Positions 42,856 to 57,800 of a stretch of DNA of 64,000 nt are shown piece after piece. The position numbers were made by a program, and so were the translations under genes. This stretch comes from Brasenia schreberi (Eukaryota > Streptophyta > Magnoliopsida > Nymphaeales > Cabombaceae): assembly GCA_036023115.1 (NCBI GenBank), contig JAYKKT010000036.1, positions 5,295,501 to 5,359,500 on the forward strand, written 5' to 3'. Below the pieces are notes generated by a model. It did not search any database, was not told the origin of the DNA, and was given only the letters and a program-made list of their open reading frames with translations. Every line of letters begins with the position of its first letter. Positions within the stretch are counted from its first letter, which is position 1.

Positions 42856-45800
42856 TTAACATTTGAATCCTCTGCATGCCAACAACCACACTACAAGTAT
42901 AAATGCAAGAACCGATCCTCCAACCATCAACTTAAGTTTGAAATTCTGTAACCACATCTGCCGCCGAAGTTGCCGTCCCTGCCACTGAAAATTATCAGCC
43001 TGAAACAGAAACAGAAAATTAACAACAGAAATATGTGAAGTGAAATCCATTGAAACAAGTCTGATCCTCTTGGCGCCAACCTGGAATTGCAAGCTTTCAG
43101 TTTTGTCCACAAGAAGTTCAATTTTTTCACCACGATCTAGAACCTGAAACAAACACAGTACAATACAAAAGGTGGCATGATGTTGACAATAGGGTTGGCA
43201 GTAACAATCCGAAAAACTGACGAATGACCTGCAAAAACCATGTTTCTTTCCACCCAAAGTAACACCAAAAGATCGAAATCCACTTCTTTGTTTACATGAA
43301 CACAATATGGCGCACTCAAACATGACAAAAAATTGCTTGCAATATCAGAGATGACTAATAAGAGGTTTTGCAGTAACCACCCAAAGTAACGTGGTAAAAA
43401 ATCGGATTTGCATTTGGGTTCTGATGTGCACGTGAAATGACCTGACACAATCACGACAGAGAACACGAAATTGCCATCCTTAGTGCACAAAAGAACTGCA
43501 ACTTGTATACAAATCTTTTTGCAAGAAGTTACTGAATAATAATTAAACGTCCAAATAAAATTATATCATCATCGATTATCAATCAATAAGGAAAACAAAT
43601 ATATCAAAAAATCACTTGGAATTTGTACAACAATGACGTACTGATTCTAAGTAAATGCAGCTAAACCAAAAAATTAAAGAAAATCAAAATCTATAAGAAA
43701 AACAAGAGGTCCGCAACACCCGAGTTCATAAGCAAGAAATAATGAAAGATCATGACAATAAACTTGCGAGAGAAACAGGGTTAGATCAGAAAGAAGGAGA
43801 TAACTAACCAAATTTCATAATATTTTTCAGGCAGAAACTTCAGGAACATGTGCTTATGAACCTAGCCAGCAAGGTTAAGTGCATCCAAGGGAAGAACCAA
43901 GATCGTGAATTTTCAAGTATTGGAGGATTAGAAAATTTTGCAGGTTTTCCTCTAGATCATCTACATCCTTTCTATTTATATGCAGGATTTTTCATCATAC
44001 CAAGCTTAGTCCAGAAACATGAGCAAGAAGAAACAAACGATGAATATATTCGGCAAACAACCACTCCTTTCATCATTAGCTACATTTGACACCAAATAGA
44101 AGCAGCCATTTATCCAACCATCCATGTGTTAGGAAAATGGGCCTGGGCTCCTCTGGCCCGGCCTGGCAGGCCCTGGCCCACTGGGCCATCAAGGCCAGGG
44201 GGGTTACTAGCCGTTGGGGGCTGGCTGCAGCCAGCCCCCCTCTCTTTCCTCCTCTTACTTATTCACTCTCTCTCACTCTCTTTCACTCCTTTTCTCTATA
44301 AATACTCTTGTAAACCATTGTAAATTTAAGCCTTTTGTGGCTAGTGAATAAATATTATTTATTTAAGTTTATTTTGTGTTCGTTATCTTGTTCGTATGCA
44401 CTTGTCGCTCTCGGTTATAGCATTTTCAAAAGCTTCGTAATTGTTACATTGTGAAGTTATCCGTTCATCAATCTTCCACAATTATATTGAAGTATCGCCT
44501 TCATTATATGGTATCAGAGCCATTTTTCGATTGTGAGAGTATTGTTCATCGCCTTAAGAAGCGTGTCGATCGTATTTTGTATTGTTCATCACCTCGAGAA
44601 GAGTGCCGATCGTATTTTGTAAGTTTACCTCTTTAGTTTCTTTCTCTTTGAAATATGAATGATAAATGGGGTTTCAATTTTCGTCTAACATCTTCGAACT
44701 ATAAAACATGGGCAAAATTTATAGAAAACTACTTATATTTCAAAAAATTATGGGGCTATGTAAGTGGTTCGAAGGTAGAACCCTCTATCAATACCACACT
44801 TGAACAAAAAGAGGAATATGAAGGAGGCTATAGAACAATCATATGGGTGCTCATGAATAATGTAAATGAGCACACTAGGGACACTTTGGCCGATTTCACC
44901 AATGCTAAAGAAGCATGAAAATATTTAAAAAAATCTCATGTTCAAAGCGATGTGGCTCATAGGATGGCATTAAGAGACAAATGGGTCCCACTTAAACAAG
45001 GAGATAAAGGGGTAAACGAATTTTTTGGAGAATTTTCCAATGTTTGGAATCAATTGTATAATTACAAAAAGAAATATACACAATGTCTTAGTGATAGACA
45101 ATGTGAAGATAATGAGGATTTTGTATATCAATTTCTAAGAAGTCTCCGAAAAGAATTTGAATGAGTAAGATCATCGCTCATTTATAGAAAATCTTTTCCT
45201 ACAAAAGAAGAGATTCTTACAGATTTGTAAATGACGGAAACAAGAATGAATGAAACAAGATTTCAAAAAGACACCGCCTTGGCCGCATCAAAACCCGAAA
45301 CAAATATGAAGGCTTACAGACCTCCTTATTTCAAAAGTGAAGAAGGAAGAAAAGACATCATTTGCCATCATTGTAGAGAAGCCGGGCATATAAGGCCGAA
45401 TTGCCCAAAATTGAAAAAGGTGGCTGTAGTAGAAGAACATGCTTCATCTTCCATTCTTTCACTTGAACAAAAATTAAAGCAACTTGAATCCCAAATGAAG
45501 GAAAAAGCAACGATTGGTGTGGCTTGCTCATCTTTAACAAAAGAAACTCAAGGTATTACCTCTTGGATTCTTGATTCGGGTGCTTAATTTCATATGACCT
45601 ATAATGAACATATCTTAAAATCATGTGTTCAAAAACCCTTATCATGTGTTTATACGACGGATGATACAAAATTAAATGTTGATAAAGTTGGTGACTTGCA
45701 AAACAAGAATTTTGAAGTTTCCAAAATTAGTGTTGTTCCAAAACTAAATTTAAACTTAATTTCTGTATCCCAAATTTTTGATAAAAATTGTGTTATAACC

Positions 45801-48800
45801 TTTTCATCCACTGGATGTATTGTGCAGGACCGCCTCTCGAAGAAGGTGATTGGGCGTGGCCATAGAGAGGGCAGACTTTACATTATGGACTATTTGCATA
45901 GTATAGGATATGTTAATGTTTTGACAAATGATGCCCTTTTGTGGCACAAGAGACTTGGACATCTTAATGCTCAAAAATTGTATCAATGTCCTCTTGGAAT
46001 GAAATTTAAGGAATCTTTATATTGCAAAGATTGTTTTCTTGGTAAAATGCAACATTTCCCATTTCCAAACAAAACACATGTTACAACAAGACCCTTCGAA
46101 ATAATTCATTCAGATGTATAGGGTCTGACACTTGTTTTGTCTAAAGGAGGTATTTCCTATTATGTTATTTTTGTAGATGACTTTACTAGGTATACATAGG
46201 TATATCTTTTAAAAGCAAAATCCGATGTCTTTCAAAATTTTGTTATTTTTCATAACCTTGTAAATAATAAATTTGATTCCGAAATCAAAATTTTTAGATC
46301 GGATTTAGGAGGAGAGTTTATGCCAAAGGATTTTGAAAACCATCTCAAGTTTGGGATTATACATCAAACTTCTTGTTCTAAGACTCCTCAACAAAATGGT
46401 GTTTTCGAACAAAAGCATAAACATATTTTGAAAACCACAATAACTTTGCTTTTGTTAAGTGGTGTTCCTAAAAATTTTTGGGCAGAAGCTATTATGACTG
46501 CAGTCTATTTAATTAATCGGATGCCCTCTTCGGTTTTACAAAATATGTCTCCTATAGAAAAACTTTTTAAAGTTTCTCCTAATTATTCCAAATTGCATGT
46601 TTTCGGATATAAATGCTTTGTTTATACTGACAAAGATGATAAATTATCATCTCGGGCCATAGAATGTCTTTCTAGGATATGGAATAACTAAAAAGGGATA
46701 TAGCTTTATGTATCTCGAGATGTTAGATTTTTTGAAAAATGAATATGTTTTTAAAAGCATGGATGATGATAGCTCTATTAATGACTCCTCCTACTTATTC
46801 TTGAATGATATTTTAGGTGAAGAGGTAATTCATAAGGAAAATGATCTTATCATTACCAGACATTCTATTATTCCCTTTGATCAACATTACAATAGGAGAT
46901 CTATACTTATTCCTAGAAGGTCAAATCGTGATTCTAGACCTCTTGAAAGATTTGTCTCATATGATAGTTTTCCATCAAGACATAAAGCTTTAGTAACAAA
47001 TATTTCAGCTATAAAGGAACCTAGAACCTTTAAAGAAACTTAGAATAGTCTCTAGACCATCAAACAAAAAGACTATAGGTTGTAGGTGGGTTTATAAAAT
47101 AAAGACTAATGGTAATGGCTCATTAGATCGTTATAAAGTTAGATTGTTTGCCAAGGGTTATTCTCAAGAATATGGAATTGATTATGAAGAGACCTTTGCT
47201 CCTGTAGCTAGAATGACAACTGTTAAAACACTTATAGCTGTATGTGTCATTCATCGTTGCAATATCTATCAGTTAGATGTTAAAAATACTTTTTTGAATG
47301 GATGGTTGAAGGAAGAAGTATATATGGAGCCTCCTCCTAGTCTCAATCTTCCTAGAAACCAAGTTTTAAAGCTCAAAATAGCTTTATAAGGTCTCAAACA
47401 AGCACCCAAGGCTTGGTTTGATAAAATGATTGAATTCATGACATTGCATGGCTTTACTATTTGTTATACTGACACAACCCTATTTATAAGAAAATCCTCT
47501 GCAAGTATTGTTATCCTACGTCGATGATATGATTATTACAAGTAGTGATGACACAGGTATCCAACAAATCAAGCAAGAACTTGGTAATGTGTTTGAAATG
47601 GAGGATCTTGGTCAACTTTCCTATTTTCTTGGCATTGAAGTAACTCGTGATAACAGATGTTTCTTTTTATCACAAACTAAGTTTACTAATGATGTTATTC
47701 TTAGATCAAATATTACAGATGATAAAGTTGTTGAGACACCAGAAGTAATCAACCAGAAGATGCGCCTAGTTGATGGTGAACTTCTGAGTGATCCCACACC
47801 TTATAGACAGATGGTTGGAGCACTCACATATCTCATCATAACACGGCCTCATATTGCTCATGTTGTTCATACTGTAAGTCAGTTTCAGCATGCACCCACC
47901 TCAGTGCATATGAGTGATGTTATGACGATTTTTCGTTATATTCGATAAACCTCAACTAAGAGAGTATTTCTATCTTCCTCCTTGTTATTTCAGTTGCTTG
48001 CATATACTGATGCTGATTGGAATGGTGATGTGAATGACAGGCACTCTACTATCGGATATTGCATATTCCTTCGTCACTCACTCATTTCATGGAGATGCAA
48101 AAACAATAAAAGGTGTCTCTTTCGTCCACTCAAGCAGAGTATCATGCAATTGCCAACACTACTACAGAACTAACTTGGTTACGACAATTACTTCAAGACT
48201 TGGGCATATAACTGGAAGCTTTTCCAATAATGTTCTGCGACAACAAAAGTGCTATGTATATAGCCAACAACCATACCTTTCATGAGCGCACAAAGCACAT
48301 AGAGATGGACTGTCACGATGTTCGTGAAGAGCATCTATAAGGCAACTAGACACTACAGTTTGTAAAATCACAATATCAACTTGCAGATGTGTTCACCAAG
48401 TCCTTACCTGCCCCTCGGTTTTAATATTTAATTGGAAAACTTCAAGTCATGGAGCTGTCAGTTTGAGGGGGGGTGTTAGGAAAATGGGCCTGGGCCCCTC
48501 TGGCCCGGCCGGGCATGCCCTGGCACACTGAGCCATCAGGGCCGGGGCCAGGGGGCCACTAACCGTTGGGGCTGCCCTCTCGTTCCTCCTCTTACTTCTT
48601 CACTCTCTCTCTCACTCTCTTTCACTCATTTTCTCTATAAATACTCTTGTAAACCATTGTAAATTTAAGCCTTTTATGGCTAGTAAATAAAGATTATTTA
48701 TTCAAGTTTATTTTGTGTTCATTATCTTTTTCGTATGCACTTGTTGCTATCAGTTATAGCCTTTTCTAAGGCTTCGTGATTGTTACATTGTGAAGCTATC

Positions 48801-51800
48801 TGTTCATCAATCTTCCACAATTATATTGAAGCATCGCCTTCATTACACCATGAAGGAGTCCCATGCAACTCCTATTCATGATTTCCTAAAGGCACTAGAG
48901 AACATTCACGACAAAATGGTGCTTGAAGGTAACAAATAAAGAACCAGTCATGTGTATCGGCAAAGTTATCTGACATGATCATATGGCGGTAAAAGAGGCT
49001 ACACAAAAATAGCCACCCGCAGTCCACTAGGTATTTTAGAGAGATAAATATGCCATGATTTAACTCCGCCCATGTAAGGGATCACCCTTGCATTGCCAGT
49101 CCCAAGCCCGGATAAAGGAGGAGGGTTGTGTTAGGCTTCCGACAGCCAGCGTAAAACTTCATCAGATTTTTATAACATTACATTACCGCCCGAATATAGT
49201 GAAAAATTTTCAGAGAGGGTCTCCGCATTTTGAATATGGACGGATGCGGGGGGATAAGGAAGCTAGTCTAGATAATAAGATTCGTATTGGTTCTTAGAAT
49301 ATCGGAACATTATCCGGTAAGCTAATGGAGGTGATAGATACTATGATTCGGAGAATGATTCATATTCTATGTTTACAAGAGACAAAATGGGTTGGAGAAA
49401 AAGCAAAGGAAATAGAGGATACAAGTTTTAAATTATGGTACTCAGGTAAAGAAAAGGCTCGAAACGGAGTTGATATTATCATAAATAAAGATTTAAAGGA
49501 TAGTGTAGTAGACATACAACGATATGGTGACCGAATCATAACGTTGAAATTAGTGTTAGGAGCTGAGGTTTTGAATATAGTTTGTGCTTACGTACCCCAA
49601 GTAGGACTAGAAGATAGTATAAAGACACCTTTTTAAGAACAGTTAGATAAGGTGATTCAAAAGATTCCACAAAGGGAGATGATTTGTTTAGGAGGAGACT
49701 TAAATGGACATGTCGGTAAAGAGGCATTAGAATATCAAGGGATTCATAGTACCTTTGGTTTTGGGGATATAAATGAGGAAGGTAGGGAGGTTTTAAATTT
49801 TGCTATGGTATTTGATCTCTTTATAGTCAATACAATCTTCAAAAAACGAGATGAACATTTAATTACTTATAAGAGTTGCTTATCACAAACACAAATTGAT
49901 TACTTTATTTGTAGAAAAAAAGATAAAGTGTGTTATAAAGATTGCAAGGTAATTTCAGGAGAAAGCTTAACCACCCAACATCAACTTTTAGTTATAGATT
50001 TACAAATAAAAAAATGAACAAAGAAGAAAAGAGTGCATCGAGCTATTCGGACTAAATGGTGGAACCTCAAAAGCGAGAAAGAAGATATATTTAAACAGAA
50101 AGACATTCAAGGAACTCCGCCCATGTAAGGGATCACCCTTGCATTGCCGGTCCCAAGCCCGGATAAAGGAGGAGGGTTGTGTTAAGCTTCCAACAACCAG
50201 CGTAAAACTTCATCGGATTTTTATAATATGGATTAAAAAAATTATGAGCACTGCTTTGGGGTGTCCCCGCCTAGCGACGTGTTGCAGAGCCCGAATGCAG
50301 TAATAAGTAAGCAAGGGCCACTATATTTTCACCCGAATGTAGTGAATCAATTGCAGAGAGGGTTCCCACGTCATGGATGGATGTGGGTAAAGAAGTTAGT
50401 CCCGCTACATTACCGCTCGAATATAGTGAAAAATTCTCAGAGAGGGTCTCCACATTTTGATTATTGACGGATGCGGGGGGGTAAGGAAGCTGGTCTAGAT
50501 AATAAGATTTGTATTGGTTCTTGGAATATCAGAACATTATCCGGTAAGCTAATGGAGGTGGTAGATACTATGATTCGGAGAAAGATTCATATTCTATGTT
50601 TATAAGAGACAAAATGAGTTGGAGAAAAAGCAAAGGAAATAGAGGATACAGGTTTTAAATTATGGTACTCAGGTAAAGAAAAGGCTCGAAACGGAGTTGG
50701 TATTATCATAAATAAAGATTTAAAGGATAGTGTAGTAGACATACAACGATATGGTGACCGAATCATAACGTTAAAATTAGTGTTAGGAGCTGAGGTTTTG
50801 AATATAGTTTGTGCTTACGCACCCCAAGTAGGACTAGAAGATAGTATAAAGACAGCTTTTTGGGAACAATTAAATAAGGTGATTCAAAAGATTCCACAAA
50901 AGGAGATGATTTGTTTAGGAGGAGACTTAAATGGACATGTCGGTAAAGAGGCATTAGGATATCAAGGGATTCATGGTACCTTTGGTTTTGGGGATATAAA
51001 TGAAGAAGGTAGGGAGATTTTAAATTTTGCTATGGTATTTGATCTCTTTATAGTCAATACAATCTTCAAAAAACGAGATGAACATTTAATTACTTATAAG
51101 AGTGGCTTATCACAAACACAAATTGATTACTTTATTTGTAGAAGAAAAGATAGAGCATGTTGTAAAGATTGCAAGGTAATTCCAAGAGAAAGCTTAGCCA
51201 CCCAACATCGACTTTTAGTTATGGATTTACAAATAAAAAAATGGACAAAGAAGAAAAGAGTGCATCGAGTTATTCGGACTAAATGGTGGAACCTCAAAAG
51301 CGAGAAAGAAGATATATTTAACCAGAAAGTCCTTCAAGGAGATGTTTGGAATTATGTTGGTACACCCTGTGATATGTGGAACAATATGGCTATACATATT
51401 AGGAAAGAGGCGAAAGATGTGTTAGGGGTATCTAAGGGAGGTGTACTGGCACAAAAAGAAGCTTGGTGGTGGAGTGAAGTAGTACAAAATAAAATTAAAG
51501 AAAAGAGGGCATGTTATAAATTACATTATGCTAAGAAAACTAGTAAAACTTTAGAGGCTCATAAGAAAGCAAAGAAGGAAGCGAAAAAGGAAGTGAGTGA
51601 AGCAAAAGCTAAAATTTTGGAGGACTTATATAAAAAAACTCAACTCAAAAGTGGGTGAAAGAGATATTTTTAGGATAGCTAGGGCTAGAGATAAGAAAAC
51701 TAAAGATCTTAATTATGTTGCATGCATCAAAGACGAGGATGAAAAAATTCTAGTGACAAATGATGATATAAGAAATAGATGAAAAAACTATTTTTATAAT

Positions 51801-54800
51801 CTTTTTAATGAAAATAAAGATGTTAGTATTATCTTAGGAGAGTTAGCCAAATCACAAAAGTATATAAACCACAATTTCTACCGACGTATTCAAAAGAATG
51901 AAGTCAAAGAGGCTCTTAAACATATGAAGGGTGGTAAATCGGTAGGACTACATAATATTCCTATAGAAGTTTCGAAAATACTAGGAGAAATAGGAATCAC
52001 TTGGCTCACAAGACTATTTAATGAAATATGGAAAAACCAAAAGATTCCCGAGGAATGGAGAGCAAGTACACTTATACCCATATATAAGAACAAGGGAGAC
52101 ATTCAAAATTGTGCGAATTATCGAGGTATCAAGTTAATGAGCCATACTATGAAATTATGGGAAAGAATTATCGAACGTAGGTTAAGACAAGTATCAAGTA
52201 CAACAGAGAACCAATTTGGATTCATGCGAGGCAGATCTACTATTGAAGCGATTCACCTTTTGAGATGTCTTATGGAACATTTTAGAGCAAAAAAGAAAGA
52301 CCTTCACATGATATTTATTGATTTAGAAAAAGCTTATAATAGGGTACCGAGGGAGGTTCTTTGGAGAACTTTGGAAAAAAAGGTATTCCATTAACATATA
52401 ATAGGGACTACCATAATGATATTTCGGAATTATGGACTCAATTAAGAAGTTTTGATAAATTTGGAAACCTTCACAAATTAGATGAATTTCAAGAATTTTT
52501 AGACAATCAATACTTTTTCTTGTTTATGCGTTGATTAAGAGACGAATTTGAAAACATTAGATCAAATCTTATACATAGAAAACCTAGACCTAGAGGGGAT
52601 TCCTTTTTAGCCGATCTTGTTATGGAGGAAACAAGATTGAAGAATATAAATGTGAACAAAGAGGCCGTGCTTGCCGCATCAAGACCGGGAGCAAACTTGA
52701 AGGCTTACTAGCCTCCACATGCAAAGAACAATGAAGGCACGTCCAAGAAGCCCATGGGACCATGGCCCAACAAGGATACTATTTGTCATTATTGTAAGGA
52801 AAGTGGACACATTAAAACCACTTGTCCTCTACTTCGAAAAAGGGATGGAAACGTGGGAGCCGTGGAAGAAGGAGGTGTCTTGCCTAACAACATCAAAGCA
52901 TACATAGAAGAAATCTTTAAGGAAAAAGGAAGCATCTCCGGGAATGCTCTATCTACTTCTCAAGGTATGTCTTGGTTTTTGGATTCCGGTGCATCTTTTC
53001 ATATGACACATAGTGAAGATGCTTTGATTAATTCTTCTAAGACTATTGGAAAACGTGTGTTTACGGCCGATGGAACAAAACTCCAAATAAAAAAGATCGG
53101 AAATTTTGAAAAAGAAAACTTTAAAATTCAAAATGTGAGCCTTATACCTAAACTTAATTTAAACTTGCTTTCGGTTGCTCAAATATGTGATAATAATTGT
53201 ATAGTCACTTTCTCATCCAAACATTGTATGGTGCACGATCACCTATCGAAGAAGGTGATTGGTCAAGGCCATAGAGAAAGTGGACTATACAAAATGGACT
53301 ATCTTGTTATGCCAAATTTTGAGTTTTGTAATGTAGCCCAAGATGCTACTCTTTGGCATAAAAGACTTGGACACTTGGACTCTCAAAAATTATGTAATAT
53401 TCCCTTCATGAAAACAATTAGAGAGAAAAAGTTTGAATGTAAAGATTGTATTCTTGGAAAAATGCATCATCTTCTTTTTGGAAAAAGGAATTATGTACCA
53501 AACAAAGCTTTTGATCTAATACATTCGGATGTTTGGGCCCCGCACCCGTTACCTCTAAAGGAGGAGTTCAATACTATGTAATTTTTGTGGATGCCTTTAC
53601 TCGTTTCACATGGATATACCTATTAAAACATAAATCCAAAATATTTGAAAAATTTGTCATATTTTGTAATATGATCAAAAACCAATTTGGAGCCATCATT
53701 AAAATCTTTAGATCCGATTTGGGAGGAGAATATATGTCTAATGATTTTCAAAAATTTATTGAAATAAATGGTATTTTTTATCAAAGATCATGCACCAAGA
53801 CACCCCAACAAAATGGTCTAGCCGAAAGAAAACAGACATATTATTGAAACTTTTAGAACCATGCTAATTGCTAGTAAGGTCCCTAAATATCTATGGGCCG
53901 AAGCTATTCTTATTGTAGTATATCTCATAAATAGAATGCCTTCGTCTAACCTTGAAAATAACTCACTTTTGAAAAATTATATAATATTCTCCCATACTAC
54001 GAAAGACTTAGAGTTTTGGGATGTAGGTGTTTTGTGTATACAGACAAGAATGATAAATTATCACCAAGAGCCATTGAATGTGTATTCCTCGGTTATGGTA
54101 TTGATAAGAAGGGTTATAGGTGTTTTGATCCTATAGAAGACAAACTATACGTGTCTAAGGATGTAAATTGTTTTGAGAATGATATTTATTATGAGACCAA
54201 ATCCTTGCAGAACTCTGAATCTGTATTTCCTCAAGATTTTTTTGAACTAGAAGAAGATGATTGTGACTCAGTAAATCATCAACCTATTCAAGAGAACCCT
54301 GTTGAAGACAATGACACTTCACACACAACTATTGATACTCACTCAATTGTCAAACCCTTCCCCTTATATTATACAAGACGTCCTAGAGAAACCATTGATA
54401 ACCATATAGAATCTGATAGGTTAAAACCCAGGATCTCATGACCTCCCCAGCGATTTGTGTCCTATGAATCTTTTGAACCACAACGAAAGAATTTGATTGC
54501 CACTCTTCATCAAGTTAAGGAACTATCATCAAGCTAAAGGCATTCCAGAATGGGAAGATGCTATCACAGATGAACTCAATGCACTAAACAAGGCTCAGAC
54601 ATGGATAATTATGCCTATACCAAAGGACAAGAAAATCATTGGATATCGATGGGTATATAAAATCAAAACTCATAGCAATGGTCACATTGAGAGATACAAG
54701 GCTAGACTAGTTGCTAAAGGTTATGCCCAGGAATATGGAATTGAATATGATGAAATCTTTGCCCCAGTAGCTAGGATGACTACAATTAGAATTCTCATAA

Positions 54801-57800
54801 CCATTAGTGCAATTAAGCAATGGAATATTTATCAACTTGATGTCAAGAATGCTTTTCTGCTAAGTCACACAGACACTTCTAAGGGGTGGAGTGTCGACCC
54901 CGACACTGGTGCGACACCGACACCGTTTCGGTGCGGCATGTTCAAAAAAAAATTGCAAAAAAAAAACTTTTTTTTTTGTAACTCACGGATAAATGGGTCC
55001 AGATAATGAAGATTGATTTGTGTATTATGATGAAATTAATAGTTGTTTACCATTTATATGTTTTTCTTTAATATAAAGTTGTGTACTTACTATTGTAGCT
55101 TTATACAATATAAAGCTGCTTGAATGATTTTGGGTGCGAACAATTGGTTTCTTATTACTCAATTTGATTGGATTCTTGACTCCATACTGTATGCCTTTGC
55201 ACAGAATAATCTCTGTCACCAAACACATTTAAAGACCAGGAACATTGCCAGATCAATAGAACAGAAGAGTATGACATCACTAGTGGATCCTAGTACAAAT
55301 ACTAGTATATGTTATATCCTACAAAAGATCTTGAAACTCTTTGAATCCATAACTTGGATATTTTGCAGCTCGTAAAATCATTGTAAGTTTCAGATCATTA
55401 TGAGAGAACTTGCTAATTGATACCTACGTGCACCCAAAATTAGCAAATATTAGTTGTATTATGATTGATTTATGTAGCTTGAATATTATATATAATATAT
55501 ACCCTAGCCGTGTCGTCGCACTCAAAATTTTTGAAAATTTTCGTATCCCGCACCCGCACCTGCACCCATGTGACATAGCTTTTCTGAATGGCTATTTGAA
55601 TGAAGAAGTCTACATGAGTCCTCCTCCTGGTCTCAATCTTCCTCCTGGTCATGCTCTTAAATTGCGAAAGGCTTTGTATGGTCTCAAACAAGCTCCTAAA
55701 GCTTGGTTCGACCGATTTGAAAAATTCATGCATTTGCATAATTTTGTGACTTACTATATTGATACTGCATTGTTTGTACGAAAAACAAAATCAGGTATTG
55801 TTATCTTGCTTTTGTACGTGGATGACATGATCATCACAGGAAGTAACGAAGCAGGAATTGTTGAAGTTAAACTTCATCTTCATCATGAATTTGACATGAA
55901 AGACTTGGGTCTGCTGAATTATTTTTTAGGTATTGAGATAACTAAAAATAATTGTGGATACTTTATGTCTAAAACAAAGTTTGCTAATGCCATTATTGAA
56001 AGATCTGGTCTTACATATACTAAGATTGTTGACACCCCGGAAGTCCTAGGTACCAAATTAAGATCCACTGATGGTGAGAAATTAGATGACCCCACCCCAT
56101 ACCGACAGCTCATAGGTGCACTTACTTATCTCACCATTACTAGACCATATATTTCTCATGCAGTACACACAACAAATCAATTTCAACAGGCACCCACTTC
56201 TGTTCATATGAGTGGTGTTTTGCGCATTATTTGATATATTAGAAATACTGCTCACAAGGGGTTTCTCTTAACTTCTTCTTCCTCTTTTGATTTATCTGTA
56301 TATACGGATGCTAATTGGAGTGGAGATGTCAACGATAGACACTCTACGACTGTTTTTTGTGTATTTTTAGGTGAATCTCTTATTTCTTGGAAGTGCAAAA
56401 AACAACAGAAGGTGTCCCTCTCATCCACGGAAGCCGAATATCGAGCTATGGCTACAGCTGCGATAGAGATCTCTTAGATCACAACCATTCTAGTAGATAT
56501 GGGAGTCACCTTACAACGACCTGCCATAATGTATTGTGACAACAAAAGTGCCATGTACATTGCTTCCAACAACACTTTTCATGAGAGGACAAAACATATC
56601 GAGATGGATTGCCACTATGTTCATGAAGAATATCTAAATAAGAAGATTTCGCTTTGTTACGTCACATGTGAGATGCAGCTAGGAGACTTCTTCACACCAA
56701 TCCCTTTCAGCTCCTCGGTTTCAGTTTTTGTTAACTTTCAGTGTATACCCCGTAAGTTTGAAGGAGATGTTAATGTAATAGGGGCGCAACCCCTGTTTGA
56801 GATAAGGACCTGGCCCTGACCATTAGCTGTTGAAGCACTGCCCAACATCTCCTTTGGCTTTCTTGCTTATTTCTTTTACATTTCATACACATTGTAAAGA
56901 GTCTATAAATACTCCATCACAACATGAATAAATTATGTAGTCTTGCACTGCTTTTTGACTTGTTTGTATGTGCTTCCACTCTTGTGTTGGTTATTCTTGA
57001 AGATCGGCATTCGTGCTTGAATGCCACTTGACTCTTAGCGACTTCGTGGATTTGATTCGTGCAATATCAACCTTCATTCATTGTCGAATATTTACAGTAT
57101 GATGGTGCAAAAACATGTGTGAGGACTCATGAAGGAACAACAGACTTCTTTGAAGTTAATATTGGGTTACATCAAGGATCAACTTTAAGTCCATACTTAT
57201 TTATAATGGTGATGGATGAGTTAACAAGACATATTCAAGATGAAGTACCTTGGTGTATGTTATTTGCAGATGACATTGTATTAGTGGAGGAGTCTAAGGA
57301 AAAAGTTAATAGAAAATTGGAACTATGGAGAGAAACATTAGAAAGCAAAGGCCTCCGACTTAGTAGAATAAAGACAGAATATATGGAATGTAAGTTTGAT
57401 CATTTAGTTACCTCAGAGGACATAGAAATTAAAATTGACACACATTGCATCCCCCAAAAGGAAAGTTTTAAATACCTAGGGTCACTTTTTAAGAGTGATG
57501 GAAGAATTGATGGAGATGTTAAGCATAGAATTAATGCTGCTGGTTGGTTAAAATGGAGAGGAGCATCAGGTATTCTTTGTGATAAGAAGATACCATTAAA
57601 GTTAAAAGGTAAATATTATAAAGCAGCAATTAGGCCTGCCATGTTTTATGGTTCTGAGTGTTGGGCAGTTAATCATCAACATGTACAAAAGATGTCTGTG
57701 ACAGAAATGAAGATGTTGAGATGGATGAGTGGTCAAACAAGAAAAGACCGTATACATAATGAGGTTATTAGAAACAAATTAAGAGTGGTACGAATAGAGG

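Larger units (their letters stand above)
52402..57095 (+). mobile_element. Ty1/copia retrotransposon 2, lacking its 5' end
   Basis: Only the 3' LTR is present, 56768-57095, starting TGTTAATGTAATAGGGG and ending TTTACA, with TATAAATACTCC near 56904 and a purine-rich TTTGAAGGAGA just before it. No 5' LTR or primer site exists. LINE sequence (ATTAACATATA) joins directly to the middle of gag at about 52402. About 25 bases of LINE expected between the two flanks are also missing. A deletion that removed the 5' LTR, the start of gag and a little of the LINE explains this best. Confidence 0.88.

Noticed and set aside
43850..44089. Plus-strand frame preceded by an acceptor-like TTTTTCAG
   Set aside because: It lies in a minus-strand intron next to a copia insertion and matches no family I know.
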